Shown one piece after another: positions 35,583 through 44,797 of a DNA stretch of 64,000 nt. Position 1 is the stretch's first letter. Each line of letters begins with the position of its first letter. The stretch is from Mycolicibacterium peregrinum (GTDB lineage Bacteria > Actinomycetota > Actinomycetes > Mycobacteriales > Mycobacteriaceae), in the NCBI RefSeq assembly GCF_001665785.1, contig NZ_LZSO01000015.1, forward strand, positions 1 through 64,000, given 5' to 3'. The position numbers and the translations under genes were made by a program. The notes below the pieces were generated by a model that saw only the letters and a program-made list of their open reading frames with translations, ran no database searches and was not told where the DNA came from.

Positions 35583-36431
35583 CTACTTGGATAATTCGGC
35601 CATGCGTGTTGCGATCCACCGCGCCAGCGGTGGGGCAGTGCGCGAGAGCGCATACATCAGGTGCGCTTCGGCGGCGACCGGCGCCACCGCGCGGTTTCGG
35701 TCTACTGCGCGCAGGATGTTCCTGGCCACGCGCTCAGGGGTGTAGCCGCGCTTCCGATAGGTCGACTCGAGCTGCCTGCGCCGTTCGTCGACGTCTCCGT
35801 CGCCGCGGATAGGGCTGTTCTGCGTGATGGCCGTGTTGATGATGCCGGGACACACCGCGGTGACACCGATGCCCTGGGGTCTCAGTTCCATGCGCAGTGC
35901 TTCTGACAACCCGAGTACCGCGAACTTCGTTGCGCTGTAGGCGGTCAGTTGGGGATTGGCCAGGAGGCCGGCCGCCGAGGACAGATTGACGATGTGGCCG
36001 CCGCGACCCGAGTCGATCATGGTGGGCAGGAACGCCTCGCATCCGTGCACCACACCCATCAGGTTGACGTCGATCAGCCACTGCCAATCTTTGACGTTGG
36101 TGTCCAAGAAGCCGCCCACCAGGCCGACTCCGGCGTTGTTGACCAACAGGTCCACCCGGCCGAAATAGTCGGAGGTAGCGTCGGCGAAACGTGTCATCGA
36201 CTCGGTCTCGGACACGTCCGCCCACGAGGTCAGCACCTGTGCATCGAGGGCGCGGGCCGTCTCAGCGGTGTCGGCCAGGCCGGCCTCGTCGACGTCGCAC
36301 AGGGCCAGGCGGGCATGCCGTCGGGCACACAACAGCGCCACCTCGCGGCCGATACCGCTGCCGGCGCCGGTGACGACCACAACCCGATCGGTGAGGTCGG
36401 CGGTCTTGAATCGAGGTCCAGTTCTGGGCAT
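35583..36431 (-). CDS. Short-chain dehydrogenase/reductase (2)
   Basis: A 282-residue classical SDR with TGAGSGIG at 21-28, NNAGVG, LSSAAG and Tyr165/Lys169 in YSATK. The D after beta-2 (CDVDEAG) points to NAD(H) rather than NADP(H). It is longer at the C-terminus than SDR 1, with a basic segment (TYRKRGYTPERVARNILRAV) found in SDR proteins tied to mycobacterial lipid metabolism. It lies 22 bases upstream of SDR 1 on the same strand, so the two are probably co-expressed. Confidence 0.88.
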   Translation of the reverse strand: MPRTGPRFKTADLTDRVVVVTGAGSGIGREVALLCARRHARLALCDVDEAGLADTAETARALDAQVLTSWADVSETESMTRFADATSDYFGRVDLLVNNAGVGLVGGFLDTNVKDWQWLIDVNLMGVVHGCEAFLPTMIDSGRGGHIVNLSSAAGLLANPQLTAYSATKFAVLGLSEALRMELRPQGIGVTAVCPGIINTAITQNSPIRGDGDVDERRRQLESTYRKRGYTPERVARNILRAVDRNRAVAPVAAEAHLMYALSRTAPPLARWIATRMAELSK

Positions 36432-36524
36432 GCACCGACGCTATGGACACAGCGTGGCCGCCCGCTCGTGCGGATGAGCCAACGTCTGCGCGGCCGGTTG
36501 TCGCGATGCGCTAATCGGGAGTGT

Positions 36525-37427
36525 TCACCGCAGATGCTGGACGAGATGGGCGGCAATGCGTTTCGTCGCGTCACGCGCGGCGGCCGATTCTGATCTCGTG
36601 AATCCGTGGTCGATGCCTTCAAAGCAATGGTGCGTGATCGGGACGCCCGCGCCGGACAATCGTGCCGCCAGTTCGTCGCCCTCGGGGCCGAGAGTGTCGA
36701 GGGCGCCGGTGAGAATCAGGGTCGGCGGCATCGCGGCCGTCAGCTCGTCATCGAAGCGGGGCGAGGCCAGCGGCTCCCGCGAGCGGCCCGTGTCCACGAG
36801 GTACGAGTCGATCACGAGTCGTTGGATCCTTCGCGATATGCGTGGACGTGCCTTGGCCGAGGTGCGGTCGGCACGGCTGAGGTCGACGACGGGGAAGGCC
36901 AGCGCCGCGGCGCGGAACCCGACTTCGCCTGTGCGATAAGCCTGCTGGCACACGTTGACAGCGAGCTTCGCGCCGGCGCTCGCACCCGTCACCGACATCC
37001 GGGCCGCATCCCAACCGCGGTGAGTGGCTTCGCTGCGTGCCCACAGCGCGACATCGAAGCACTGTTGTTCGGCCACCGGATATCGCACCTGCGGCGCGGT
37101 GGCGTAGTCGGCCAAGATGACCACTGCACCGGCGTCCGCTGCGATGTGGTGCGTGATGTATTCCTCCTGCCGTGGGTTGCGCACGATGAAGGCGCCGCCG
37201 TGCAGGTGCAGGTTGACCGGCGGCCCGTCAGCGCCGGTCTTGGCGAGTGGCGCGTCGGGGTGTGGCGAATAGATGAGGCACCGGACAGGACCGTGGCGCG
37301 TCGGCACCTCGACGATCTCGGGTGGGGCGACCCGCCGTGTCGCGGAGCGGAAACTGCGCGGGGTGGGTACCAACGGCAGCAGGCGTTGCGTGAGGTGCGC
37401 TGCGACCCGCGCGGTAGCTGTGTTCAC
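36525..37427 (-). CDS. Alpha/beta hydrolase, HSL (Lip) family
   Basis: A 300-residue esterase/lipase of the hormone-sensitive lipase family. The oxyanion motif HGG is at 76-78 (LHLHGGAF), nucleophile Ser150 is in GASAG, the probable acid Asp is in GALDTLGPEGDE, and the His is in GIDHGF. No signal peptide, so cytosolic. It resembles the many Lip proteins of mycobacteria; substrates are short- to medium-chain esters. GTG start. First of a same-strand run with the two SDR genes. Confidence 0.88.
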   Translation of the reverse strand: MNTATARVAAHLTQRLLPLVPTPRSFRSATRRVAPPEIVEVPTRHGPVRCLIYSPHPDAPLAKTGADGPPVNLHLHGGAFIVRNPRQEEYITHHIAADAGAVVILADYATAPQVRYPVAEQQCFDVALWARSEATHRGWDAARMSVTGASAGAKLAVNVCQQAYRTGEVGFRAAALAFPVVDLSRADRTSAKARPRISRRIQRLVIDSYLVDTGRSREPLASPRFDDELTAAMPPTLILTGALDTLGPEGDELAARLSGAGVPITHHCFEGIDHGFTRSESAAARDATKRIAAHLVQHLR

Positions 37428-37563
37428 GCGGCGGAACGCTAGCCAAGTTGGGCCGGCGCGGGCTTGTCGCGAACGGCTGAAAAGCGCGGGTGCCGTTGTG
37501 GGAGGGCCACAGAGCTCAGGACTTGCCCGGGAACTTCCCAGCTGTGTTCCCTACAGTCGTCGC

Positions 37564-38343
37564 GTGCTCGGCAAAGCCCTCGATGCGTTCCTGGACTCCC
37601 CGTTGTCCGGGATCGTGCCGTGGGCGTTGATGGCGATTCTGGCCGGGCCGGGCCGCTACGAGATCGCAGTGTGGGGTGCGCTCGGTTTCTCGCTGGTGGT
37701 GCTGGCACTGGACCGTCGCCGCCACGTCCCGGTGCACGTGCTGGAGGTGCTCGGGGTGTCCTTCTTCGTGGTGCTGGCCGCCGTCGGCCTGGTGGCCTCC
37801 CGAGGACAGAAGACGTGGCTGGAGATGTGGTCGGGGGAGATCACGAACGCCTCGTTGGCGATCTTCGCCCTGACCAGCCTGATGATCGGCCGGCCGTATA
37901 CGACGGCGTACGCGCGCGACGTCACGCCGCCGGACCATTGGCACACGCCGCGGTTCAAGCGCACCAACATGGTGGTGACCGCGGTGTGGGCGGCGGCATT
38001 CGGCTTCTCGGCGTCGGTCGGTTTTCTCGGGGATGTGCTGTACGGCAGCACCGACAATTTCTGGACCGGCTGGATTCTGCAGCTGGCCGCACTGTTCTTC
38101 GCGGTGGCCGTCACCGAGTTCTACCCCGAGTACGCCCGCGCCAAGGAGGCTGCGCATGCGCTGCACCCGGTGCCGTCATGGTCGCGGGTGTTCGAGTGGC
38201 TGCCGCCGTTCGTACTGGCCACCGGTGTCGCAGGCTGGCTGCTGGCCACGGTCAGCAGTGGGGTGGCTGCTGACCTGGTGGTTTTCGGCGCGTTCGGTAC
38301 GGCGCTGTTGCGACGGCGCGAGCTGCGGGCTCGGGCCACCTAG
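37564..38343 (+). CDS. Integral membrane protein, septation-A-like
   Basis: A 259-residue protein with about six to seven membrane helices, including SGIVPWALMAILAGPGRYEI and a C-terminal WLPPFVLATGVAGWLLATV. The loop IGRPYTTAYARDVTPPDHW between helices 3 and 4 is distinctive. Function unknown. The GTG at 37564 has no Shine-Dalgarno sequence, but TACAGT (37551-37556), a good -10 element, lies seven bases upstream, so the message may be leaderless. Longer open frames reaching 37273 overlap the lipase gene and are not used. Confidence 0.72.
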   Translation: MLGKALDAFLDSPLSGIVPWALMAILAGPGRYEIAVWGALGFSLVVLALDRRRHVPVHVLEVLGVSFFVVLAAVGLVASRGQKTWLEMWSGEITNASLAIFALTSLMIGRPYTTAYARDVTPPDHWHTPRFKRTNMVVTAVWAAAFGFSASVGFLGDVLYGSTDNFWTGWILQLAALFFAVAVTEFYPEYARAKEAAHALHPVPSWSRVFEWLPPFVLATGVAGWLLATVSSGVAADLVVFGAFGTALLRRRELRARAT

Positions 38344-38362
38344 CTGTGGGGACTTGCTGCTG

Positions 38363-39334
38363 TCAGGACTTGCTCGGCTGCGGCAGGAACTGGTTGTCGA
38401 GGAACTTCGCGTAGTCGGGCAGCTGCGTGCCGGGGTCGATGGACTTCTGGGTTTTTGCCCACGCCCCGAGTTCGGCCAGCTTGTCGGCCAGGTCCGGATT
38501 CAGCTGCAGCGTGAAGTCGAATTCGCCGAGTACGGTGCCGAGCAGCTCAGGGTCCAGCTGGGTGGCTTTGGCAACGGCGTCGGTGGCGGCCTTGTCGTGC
38601 CGGGACAGGGCGGCTCCCGCGTCACCAAGGGCGGTGAGGAAGGCGGTGATCGCCTTGCCCTTGGTTGCGACGGCGGATTCGGTCGCGATGAACAGGCTGT
38701 GCTGGTTGTAGGTTCCGCCGCTCAGCGCCACTGTGTCGTCGCCGAGAGCCTTGAGAGTCTGCGCCTGGTAGGGCTGGAAGATCGACACCGCGTCGACGTT
38801 GCGCTGGGTGGCGGCGGTGACGATCGCCGACGGTGCGACCTGCACCAGCTCAGCCTTGAGGTTGTTCTGCGCCAGGGCATTCGACACGTAGTAGGCGGCG
38901 CTGGTGCCCAGCGGAGTGCCGATCGACTTGCCGGCCAGATCCGCGAGGGTGTTGATGCCCGCGCTGCGGCGGGCGACGATCCGTGAGCCCTCCCAGCGGG
39001 ATCCGTCGGCGATCACCCGCAGCGTGGGGGTACGGGTCAGCGCGGCCGAGGTCGGCACGTCGGCCGCGGTGGTGATGTCGACCTGTCCGGCCGCCGCGGC
39101 CTGCAGCGCCTCGACACCGGATTGGAAGTTCACCACCTTGACGTTGACGTTGTGCTTACCGAACAGCCCGGTGTCGGCGGCGACGGGGACCTGCGCCCAG
39201 GACGGGTCGACGACAAAACCGACGGTGAGTTGATCGGGGTTCGCGGCGCCCGAGTCGGTGCAGGCGGTGCCGGTCACAGCGAGGGCGGCAGCGGCGACTG
39301 CTGCGGCGACGATGCGCCGGAAAGGGGTCTTCAC
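38363..39334 (-). CDS. ABC transporter substrate-binding lipoprotein (sulfonate/nitrate type)
   Basis: A 323-residue periplasmic-type binding protein of the SsuA/TauA/NrtA family. The signal sequence ends with VTGTAC, a non-ideal lipobox. The mature part has LTVGFVVDPSWAQVPVAADT, GQVDITTAADVP, GKSIGTPLGTSAAYYVSNAL and YNQHSLFIATESAV. GTG start with AAAGGAA upstream. It is last in the operon after the ATPase and permease. The linked aryl-sulfotransferase makes sulfate esters or sulfonates likely ligands. Confidence 0.87.
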   Translation of the reverse strand: MKTPFRRIVAAAVAAAALAVTGTACTDSGAANPDQLTVGFVVDPSWAQVPVAADTGLFGKHNVNVKVVNFQSGVEALQAAAAGQVDITTAADVPTSAALTRTPTLRVIADGSRWEGSRIVARRSAGINTLADLAGKSIGTPLGTSAAYYVSNALAQNNLKAELVQVAPSAIVTAATQRNVDAVSIFQPYQAQTLKALGDDTVALSGGTYNQHSLFIATESAVATKGKAITAFLTALGDAGAALSRHDKAATDAVAKATQLDPELLGTVLGEFDFTLQLNPDLADKLAELGAWAKTQKSIDPGTQLPDYAKFLDNQFLPQPSKS

Positions 39335-39360
39335 GTTGTGGGTTCCTTTGTGGGTGGACG

Positions 39361-40119
39361 TCAGTGGACGGCGTGGTCGATGCCGAGCTGGTGGTGCAGG
39401 GTCTTGCGGATCTCGCTGTAGCCGGGTTGGTCGGCCAGCGCATCGGCCGGCCGGGGGCGGCCGAGCGGGTTGGCGATCTGATCGGCGATCTGCCCGTCCC
39501 GCAGCACGCTGACGGTGTCGCCGAGTCGGATCGCCTCGTCGATGTCGTGCGTGACGAACACGATCGTGCGGTTCAGCCGCGTCCACAGATCGATCAGCAG
39601 ATCCTGCATGCGCAGCCGGGTCAGTGCGTCGAGCGCTGCGAACGGTTCGTCCATCAACATGACGGTCGGCTCCCCGGCCAGCACACGGGCGATGCTGACC
39701 CGCTGTCGCATGCCGCCGGACAGCTCACCGGGACGTTGCGCGGCCACCTCGTCACGCAGGCCCACCAACTCGAGCAACTCGTGAATGGTGCCTCGGCGCT
39801 GAGGTTTCGGCAATCGTCGGGCCGTCAGGGCGAAGTCGATGTTGTCCGCGACGGTCATCCACGGGAACAGCACGTCGCGCTGGAAGGCGACGCCCCGGCG
39901 AGGATGCGGTGCGGTGACCACCTCACCGTTGTCGGTCACCGAGCCCGAGGTTGCGGTGATCAGGCCGGCAAGACAGTGCAGCAGAGTCGATTTGCCGCTG
40001 CCGGAGGCGCCGACGAGGACCGAGAAGGAGCCGTCCGGAACGGTCAGCGAAATGCCCTTGAGCGTCGGCTCCTGCTTGCCGGGGAACCTCACCACGAGGT
40101 CGTGGGTCTGGATGGCCAT
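39361..40119 (-). CDS. ABC transporter ATP-binding protein (sulfonate/nitrate type)
   Basis: A 252-residue ATPase of the SsuB/TauB group that powers import. Walker A is GASGSGKST at 37-45, the Q-loop is AFQRDVLFPWMTV, the signature is LSGGMRQR, Walker B is VMLMDEPFAALD, and the H-loop is FVTHDIDEA. It starts one base after the permease stop, with AGAGGAG inside the end of the permease gene. Its stop is 26 bases from the binding-protein start. Confidence 0.93.
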   Translation of the reverse strand: MAIQTHDLVVRFPGKQEPTLKGISLTVPDGSFSVLVGASGSGKSTLLHCLAGLITATSGSVTDNGEVVTAPHPRRGVAFQRDVLFPWMTVADNIDFALTARRLPKPQRRGTIHELLELVGLRDEVAAQRPGELSGGMRQRVSIARVLAGEPTVMLMDEPFAALDALTRLRMQDLLIDLWTRLNRTIVFVTHDIDEAIRLGDTVSVLRDGQIADQIANPLGRPRPADALADQPGYSEIRKTLHHQLGIDHAVH

Positions 40120-40120
40120 C

Positions 40121-40960
40121 TCAGCGCTCCTCTTGGGCCCAACGGGTGAACGGGGACGTGACCGAGGCGACCAACAGGTCACACAGGGCGCCGACGATGC
40201 CCAGGATGATCAGGCAGAAGATCAGACGATCGGCCTGGGAGAACAATTGCGCCTGGGAGATCCGATACCCGATACCCGATGTGGTGCCGGTCATCTCGGC
40301 CACCACGATGAGCACAAACGCCATCGCCGCACCGACCCGCAGTCCTGACGCGATGTCAGGGGCCGCCTCGGGCAGCACCACTCGCGACAGGGTCTGCCAA
40401 CGGCCGGCACCCAGGCAGCGGGCGGCCTTCAGATAGTCGACCGGAGTGCTCGCCAGGCCGGAGTGGCTGTTGATCCACACCGGGACGAACACTCCGAGTG
40501 CGATGACCAGGAGCTTGCTGTTCTCGCCCAGCCCGAACCACAGGATCGCGAGCGGGACAAGGCCGATCGTCGGGATCGGCGAGAACACCCGCAGCACCGG
40601 TTGCAGCAGGTTACGGCCGGCTGTTGTCGTCGCGGTGAGTATCGCGACGACGATCCCGACGCCGGCACCGAGGGCGAAACCGATTGCTGCCCTTTGCAAG
40701 CTGGCGAGGATGTCGGCGGCCAGCAGTCCCTCGCTCCACAGGGTGTGACCGGCGGCGAGGATCTCGGGCACGCTCGGGAACAGCTGTCGCGGGAACCGTC
40801 CGGTCGCCACGATCAACGACCACAGGGCCGCGGCGATCCCCAGCCCGGCCAGCGTCCAGCCGAGGACGCCGAGCCGGGCGAACGCCGACCGCAGCCGGGC
40901 CGGCGCTGGGTGCTGCGGCGGGTTCGACGCCTTGCCCCGGACGGCCAAACTGGCTGTCAT
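40121..40960 (-). CDS. ABC transporter permease (sulfonate/nitrate type)
   Basis: A 279-residue inner-membrane permease of the SsuC/TauC group with about six helices. The EAA-like loop is LPEAAPDIASGLRVGAAMAF, preceded by AARCLGAGRW. The ATG at 40960 overlaps the stop of the aryl-sulfotransferase gene (ATGA). The order sulfotransferase-permease-ATPase-binding protein forms one tightly coupled operon. Confidence 0.92.
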   Translation of the reverse strand: MTASLAVRGKASNPPQHPAPARLRSAFARLGVLGWTLAGLGIAAALWSLIVATGRFPRQLFPSVPEILAAGHTLWSEGLLAADILASLQRAAIGFALGAGVGIVVAILTATTTAGRNLLQPVLRVFSPIPTIGLVPLAILWFGLGENSKLLVIALGVFVPVWINSHSGLASTPVDYLKAARCLGAGRWQTLSRVVLPEAAPDIASGLRVGAAMAFVLIVVAEMTGTTSGIGYRISQAQLFSQADRLIFCLIILGIVGALCDLLVASVTSPFTRWAQEER

Positions 40961-42282
40961 GGAAGGATTCCCGGGTCTGGCCGGACGGCCCGCAGCGGTT
41001 CGCGTGGGGTACCCGGGGGCACCCAGTCGAACGGCACGGCCTGCGACCGGTACACCAGCGCCGTGCGGGTCAGGCGGTCGACCCCGGGCACCCTGGTCTG
41101 CTTGACCTCGGGCTCGCCGGCCACGCCGTAGCCCTGATACGGGCTGTGGTACTCCCACACCACATCGCCGTCGGGGGCGACCTGGAACAACCGTCCCTGC
41201 ATCCCCTCGGTGATCAAGGTGTTGCCGTTGGGTAGACGCTGCGCATTGCTGACAAACGAACTGAAGAAGGTCCACGACGGTAGGCCGGAGTCCTCGGCGG
41301 TGTACTGCCACACGATTTCCATGGTGGCAGGGTCGATTTCGAGCACTCTGGAGCCCGCGTAGATGCCCAGGGGGGCGGCGGGATACCCGGCTCCGCCCTG
41401 GTTGTCGAACACCAGGATGTTACCCGCTCCGGGCAGACCTGCGGCGATCATGTGCGGGTTGTGCTGGCCGGACGTCTGATCGACCGGACGCGGCACCTTG
41501 TGCACATTGATGCGCTGGTGCTGGGCGCCGAACTCGGCGTCGTGATACGGCCCCAGCTTCCAGGCGATCGTCCCCGAGGCCTTGTCGATCAACGCGATGA
41601 TGTTGGCCTTGCGGAAGCTGATCAGGATGTTGTCGGGGTGGAACACGGAATCGGAATCGTCGACATGCCACCGGTTGGGCCCGAGGGTTTTGGCGCTGTT
41701 CATCTCCAGATAGCCCCATGGGTCGTCGGGGTCACGAGCGACGGTCCGCCGCAGGGCATTCCAGCCGGCTTCGGAGAATCCGAACTCGTCGAGATGATCG
41801 CCGGCCAGCCACTGCCAGACGATCTCCCCGTCGGGCGTGACCTCGTAGAGCCCCTGATCGCCGACGGTGTGGTCACCGAGACCGGGAACGATGCGGGGCA
41901 CGGTCGTCAGGATGAGGCGGTTGCCGTTGGGGAGAAGCTCCCAGTCGTGGTTCTGCCGCGCGGCCCCGCCGGGTGCCTGCGCACCCCACTCCCAGACAGT
42001 CCGACCGTCCCAGTCGAGTTGGCCGACGGTGCCGTTGGCGTAGATGCCGCCGCGGGCATCGTCGCTGTCGGACAGTTGCACTCCGACATCGCCGATCCGG
42101 CCGCCGTTGAGCGCCGGGTCGAGGATGCGCGGTGGCACGCCGGCGTGCGGCCACTGGTGCACCACGGTGCCGTTGAGGTCGATCAGTCGGGTATTGCCGT
42201 CGGCACCGGTGAACAGGACGAAACTGTCGTAGGCGAGTTCGGGGTCGAGGTAGGTGACTCCGGCGAGTCGTACGAATGCCAT
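40957..42282 (-). CDS. Aryl-sulfate sulfotransferase family protein
   Basis: A 441-residue beta-propeller protein of the arylsulfotransferase (ASST) family, with repeated blades carrying D-G-x-x-V-W-x-W motifs (DGRTVWEWGA, DGEIVWQWLA, DGDVVWEYHS) and family histidines in QNHDWELLPNGN, WHVDDSDSVF, QHQRINVHK and QHNPHMIA. ASST enzymes transfer sulfate between phenolic compounds and use a catalytic His. No signal peptide is visible, so it may be cytosolic. First gene of the transporter operon; divergent from the LacI gene across a palindromic operator. Likely role: handling imported aryl sulfates for sulfur supply. Sure of family, less sure of reaction. Confidence 0.85.
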   Translation of the reverse strand: MAFVRLAGVTYLDPELAYDSFVLFTGADGNTRLIDLNGTVVHQWPHAGVPPRILDPALNGGRIGDVGVQLSDSDDARGGIYANGTVGQLDWDGRTVWEWGAQAPGGAARQNHDWELLPNGNRLILTTVPRIVPGLGDHTVGDQGLYEVTPDGEIVWQWLAGDHLDEFGFSEAGWNALRRTVARDPDDPWGYLEMNSAKTLGPNRWHVDDSDSVFHPDNILISFRKANIIALIDKASGTIAWKLGPYHDAEFGAQHQRINVHKVPRPVDQTSGQHNPHMIAAGLPGAGNILVFDNQGGAGYPAAPLGIYAGSRVLEIDPATMEIVWQYTAEDSGLPSWTFFSSFVSNAQRLPNGNTLITEGMQGRLFQVAPDGDVVWEYHSPYQGYGVAGEPEVKQTRVPGVDRLTRTALVYRSQAVPFDWVPPGTPREPLRAVRPDPGILP

Positions 42283-42336
42283 GTCAGTTACTCCACCAAC
42301 GCCCGGTTACAACCATGGGTCCTCCTCGTTAAGGTT

Positions 42337-42348
42337 CTAATCGATTAG
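42337..42348. promoter_or_regulatory. Palindromic LacI-type operator CTAATCGATTAG
   Basis: Perfect 12-bp palindrome with a central CG, as usual for LacI/GalR operators, midway between the sulfotransferase start (42282) and the regulator gene. It is the natural binding site for the divergent LacI-family protein, repressing both directions. Confidence 0.78.
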
Positions 42349-42439
42349 CGTAAGCAAGCGAATCGTCGGCGTAACCGTCACAATCGAGGTGATTCAAACT
42401 CTTTCGAGCGGTCACCGACGAGCGGAGGCTCCAGCCGTT

Positions 42440-43447
42440 GTGAGTGGTAAACGTCCAACCCTGGCCGACGTGGCCAACCGTGCAGGAACCTCGACTGCGG
42501 TGGTGAGCTACGTGCTCAACAACGGGCCGCGTCCAGTGTCAGAGATATTGCGGGCCAGGGTGATCCGTGCGATCGATGACCTGAACTACCGGCCGGACGG
42601 ACGCGCCAGGGCATTGCGCCGGCCGCGGCGCTGGCGGCAGATCGGACTTCTGGTTCCCGATCTCACGTTGCCCCTGTTCGGTGAGTTCGTGGGGCGCATC
42701 GAAGTGGAAGCCCGCGCGCGTGACCACCTGACCCTGATCGGCAACACCGGGTACGACCCCGAGCGCGAGCTCGAGTTCGCCACCGCGTTCGCCGAGGTCG
42801 GTGTCGACGGACTGCTGGTGGTCGGCGCGGCCAACGCCCCACACACGGCGAATCTCTGTCGGCGAGAACGCATTCCCGTCGTGTGGATGCACAACATCCG
42901 CGGCTCGGTCGAGGCGGACATCATCGGGGTGGATCACGTGCAGGCGGGTCGACTCATCGCCCGGCATCTGCTCGATGTCCACGACTGCCGCGACCTCGCG
43001 TTCGTCGGCGGCGTCACCGAGGGCGATGCGCCTCACGGTGACCGGGAAACCGTGCAGCAGCGATTCGAGGGCGTCGCCTCCGTCGTCGACCAGGACCTCC
43101 CGATCATCCGCACGGATCTCACCCCGTCCGGCGCCTACAGCGCGGTCAGCGCGTTTCTGCGCAGTGGCGCACCGGCGCCGCGGGGGGTCGTCGTCGGGAC
43201 CTACGGGCAGACCGCCGCCACGATCCGTGCGGTCGCCGATGCAGGCCTGCGGATCCCCGACGACATCCGGGTCGTCGGGTTCGATGGCGCCGCGGTCGAC
43301 TACGGACGGCTGCGGCTCACCACCGTGCAGCAACCTGTCGACGCCCTGGCCCATCAGGCGCTCGGCCGGTTACTGGGCGACACCCCGCTTGCCGACGACG
43401 TTTTCGTGCCGACGCTGAAGGTCGGGGAGACCTGCGGCTGTGCCTAG
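42440..43447 (+). CDS. LacI-family transcriptional regulator
   Basis: A 335-residue repressor. The N-terminal helix-turn-helix and hinge (PTLADVANRAGTSTAVVSYV, then LNNGPRPVSE) are followed by a periplasmic-binding-protein-like effector domain (IGLLVPDLTLPLFGEFVGRI, DGLLVVGAANAP, RVVGFDGAAVDYGRLRLTTV). It ends in ETCGCA. The GTG at 42440 follows GGAGG by 11 bases and fits the usual family N-terminus; GTG 42389 is an alternative. Presumably controls the divergent sulfotransferase/ABC operon. Convergent with the DUF445 gene, with a 4-base overlap of stops. Confidence 0.88.
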   Translation: MSGKRPTLADVANRAGTSTAVVSYVLNNGPRPVSEILRARVIRAIDDLNYRPDGRARALRRPRRWRQIGLLVPDLTLPLFGEFVGRIEVEARARDHLTLIGNTGYDPERELEFATAFAEVGVDGLLVVGAANAPHTANLCRRERIPVVWMHNIRGSVEADIIGVDHVQAGRLIARHLLDVHDCRDLAFVGGVTEGDAPHGDRETVQQRFEGVASVVDQDLPIIRTDLTPSGAYSAVSAFLRSGAPAPRGVVVGTYGQTAATIRAVADAGLRIPDDIRVVGFDGAAVDYGRLRLTTVQQPVDALAHQALGRLLGDTPLADDVFVPTLKVGETCGCA

Positions 43448-44766
43448 TGGTGCAGCACCGTCCGCACGAGATCCGGCAGCGCACTGACCGACTCGGGGTC
43501 GTGCCCGAAGTGCTCGATGACCTGCACCTGGATCTCACCGACCACGCCGCCCAGGACGGCGCCGACAGCGATCATGGTCGGCTCGTCGTCCTTGAACACG
43601 GGCCGCAGGATCGACTCGTACTCCTCGTTGGTGAGCTGACCCATCTTGTCGATGATGGTCTGTTCGAGATCGAGGGCGCCCATGGCGTAGTCCTGTGCAT
43701 CGACCAATGTGGTGGGGAGCCGCTCCAGCACCATCTGCACGAGGTTGTCCTTGAATGCGTTGTAGCGCTGCGTGCCGACCGCGAACTTGACCAGCGGGGT
43801 GGCGATGCCGGTCTGCGCGTCGATGGCCGCCTCGACCTCCTTGCCGACGAGTGAGAATAATTTGTCGGCACCCGGACCGCGCAGCACGCCGTCGAACAGG
43901 ATCTCGGGGGAGAACAGGTCCTCGGCCAGGATCCGCGCGTAGTCCTTGGTGATGATGTCGCGCTGAGCGTGCAGCAACCCCTGGAAGGGAATGAAGCCGA
44001 GATACTTCGTCGGGTGGACGGGCCGGAACAACATGTTGAGTGCGATGTAGTCGCTGATGAAACCGACGCCGAAACCGAATGCCGGCATGATCCACGGGTT
44101 CTGGAACAGCGCCCAGGCCACCATCTGGACCACGCCGATCACCAGGCCGAAGTAGATGCCGCTGCGCCGGACAAACGCCATGGCGTTGTCGCCGAGCCCG
44201 CGCATCAGCTTGTTCAGCTTGTCCTTGTTGCGGACGAGCGTCGTGACGGCCAGGTACTGGATGTCGACGAACCGGTTGAGGTCCGCCCGCATCTCGTTGA
44301 GCATCTTCTCCACGACCTTGGGGGTCTGGTCGTGGATGCGGGTCTGGATCGCGTTGCGCGCCGCATCGGGCAGCGAGTCCCACAGCCCGGGGCGGATCTG
44401 CTCGGCGAGGTCGCGGGAGATCTCGTCGACCACCTGGGTCAGCGGCTCGCGCAGCGCGTTGACAGCTTCCCTCGCGTCGACCCTTTCGAGCAGTTCCTCC
44501 GGCTTGAGGAGGTTCTGGGTGAGTAGCTCGATGGTCTTCGAGCCCACCTTGCCCGCCCGGCGTGGCACGATGCCCTGCCAGCCGAACGGGCCGATGCCCT
44601 TGAACTCCATCGGCCGGTAGATCATCTCCAGCGCGACGATCTTGGTGCTCCAGCCGACGAACGCAGCGACGAACGGCATGGACAGATAGATCAGCCAGTT
44701 GACGCTGAAATCAGCCTTGATCTCCTGCCACGTCTGGACGGCGAGAATCGTCTCCGTTGTGCTCAT
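43444..44766 (-). CDS. DUF445-family membrane protein
   Basis: A 440-residue DUF445 protein. Membrane segments occur near the N-terminus (LIYLSMPFVAAFVGWSTKIV) and at about 200-245 (FGLVIGVVQMVAWALF, PAFGFGVGFISDYIALNMLF), with the duplicated family motif VGWSTKIVALEMIYRPMEF and ISDYIALNMLFRPVHP. The intervening part is helical and charged, likely cytosolic. Function of the family is unknown. It lies 31 bases behind the Abi-alpha gene on the same strand and is probably co-transcribed. Confidence 0.87.
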   Translation of the reverse strand: MSTTETILAVQTWQEIKADFSVNWLIYLSMPFVAAFVGWSTKIVALEMIYRPMEFKGIGPFGWQGIVPRRAGKVGSKTIELLTQNLLKPEELLERVDAREAVNALREPLTQVVDEISRDLAEQIRPGLWDSLPDAARNAIQTRIHDQTPKVVEKMLNEMRADLNRFVDIQYLAVTTLVRNKDKLNKLMRGLGDNAMAFVRRSGIYFGLVIGVVQMVAWALFQNPWIMPAFGFGVGFISDYIALNMLFRPVHPTKYLGFIPFQGLLHAQRDIITKDYARILAEDLFSPEILFDGVLRGPGADKLFSLVGKEVEAAIDAQTGIATPLVKFAVGTQRYNAFKDNLVQMVLERLPTTLVDAQDYAMGALDLEQTIIDKMGQLTNEEYESILRPVFKDDEPTMIAVGAVLGGVVGEIQVQVIEHFGHDPESVSALPDLVRTVLHH

Positions 44767-44797
44767 GCGCGATCCGCCTTCGGCTTCGCGCTGGTCG

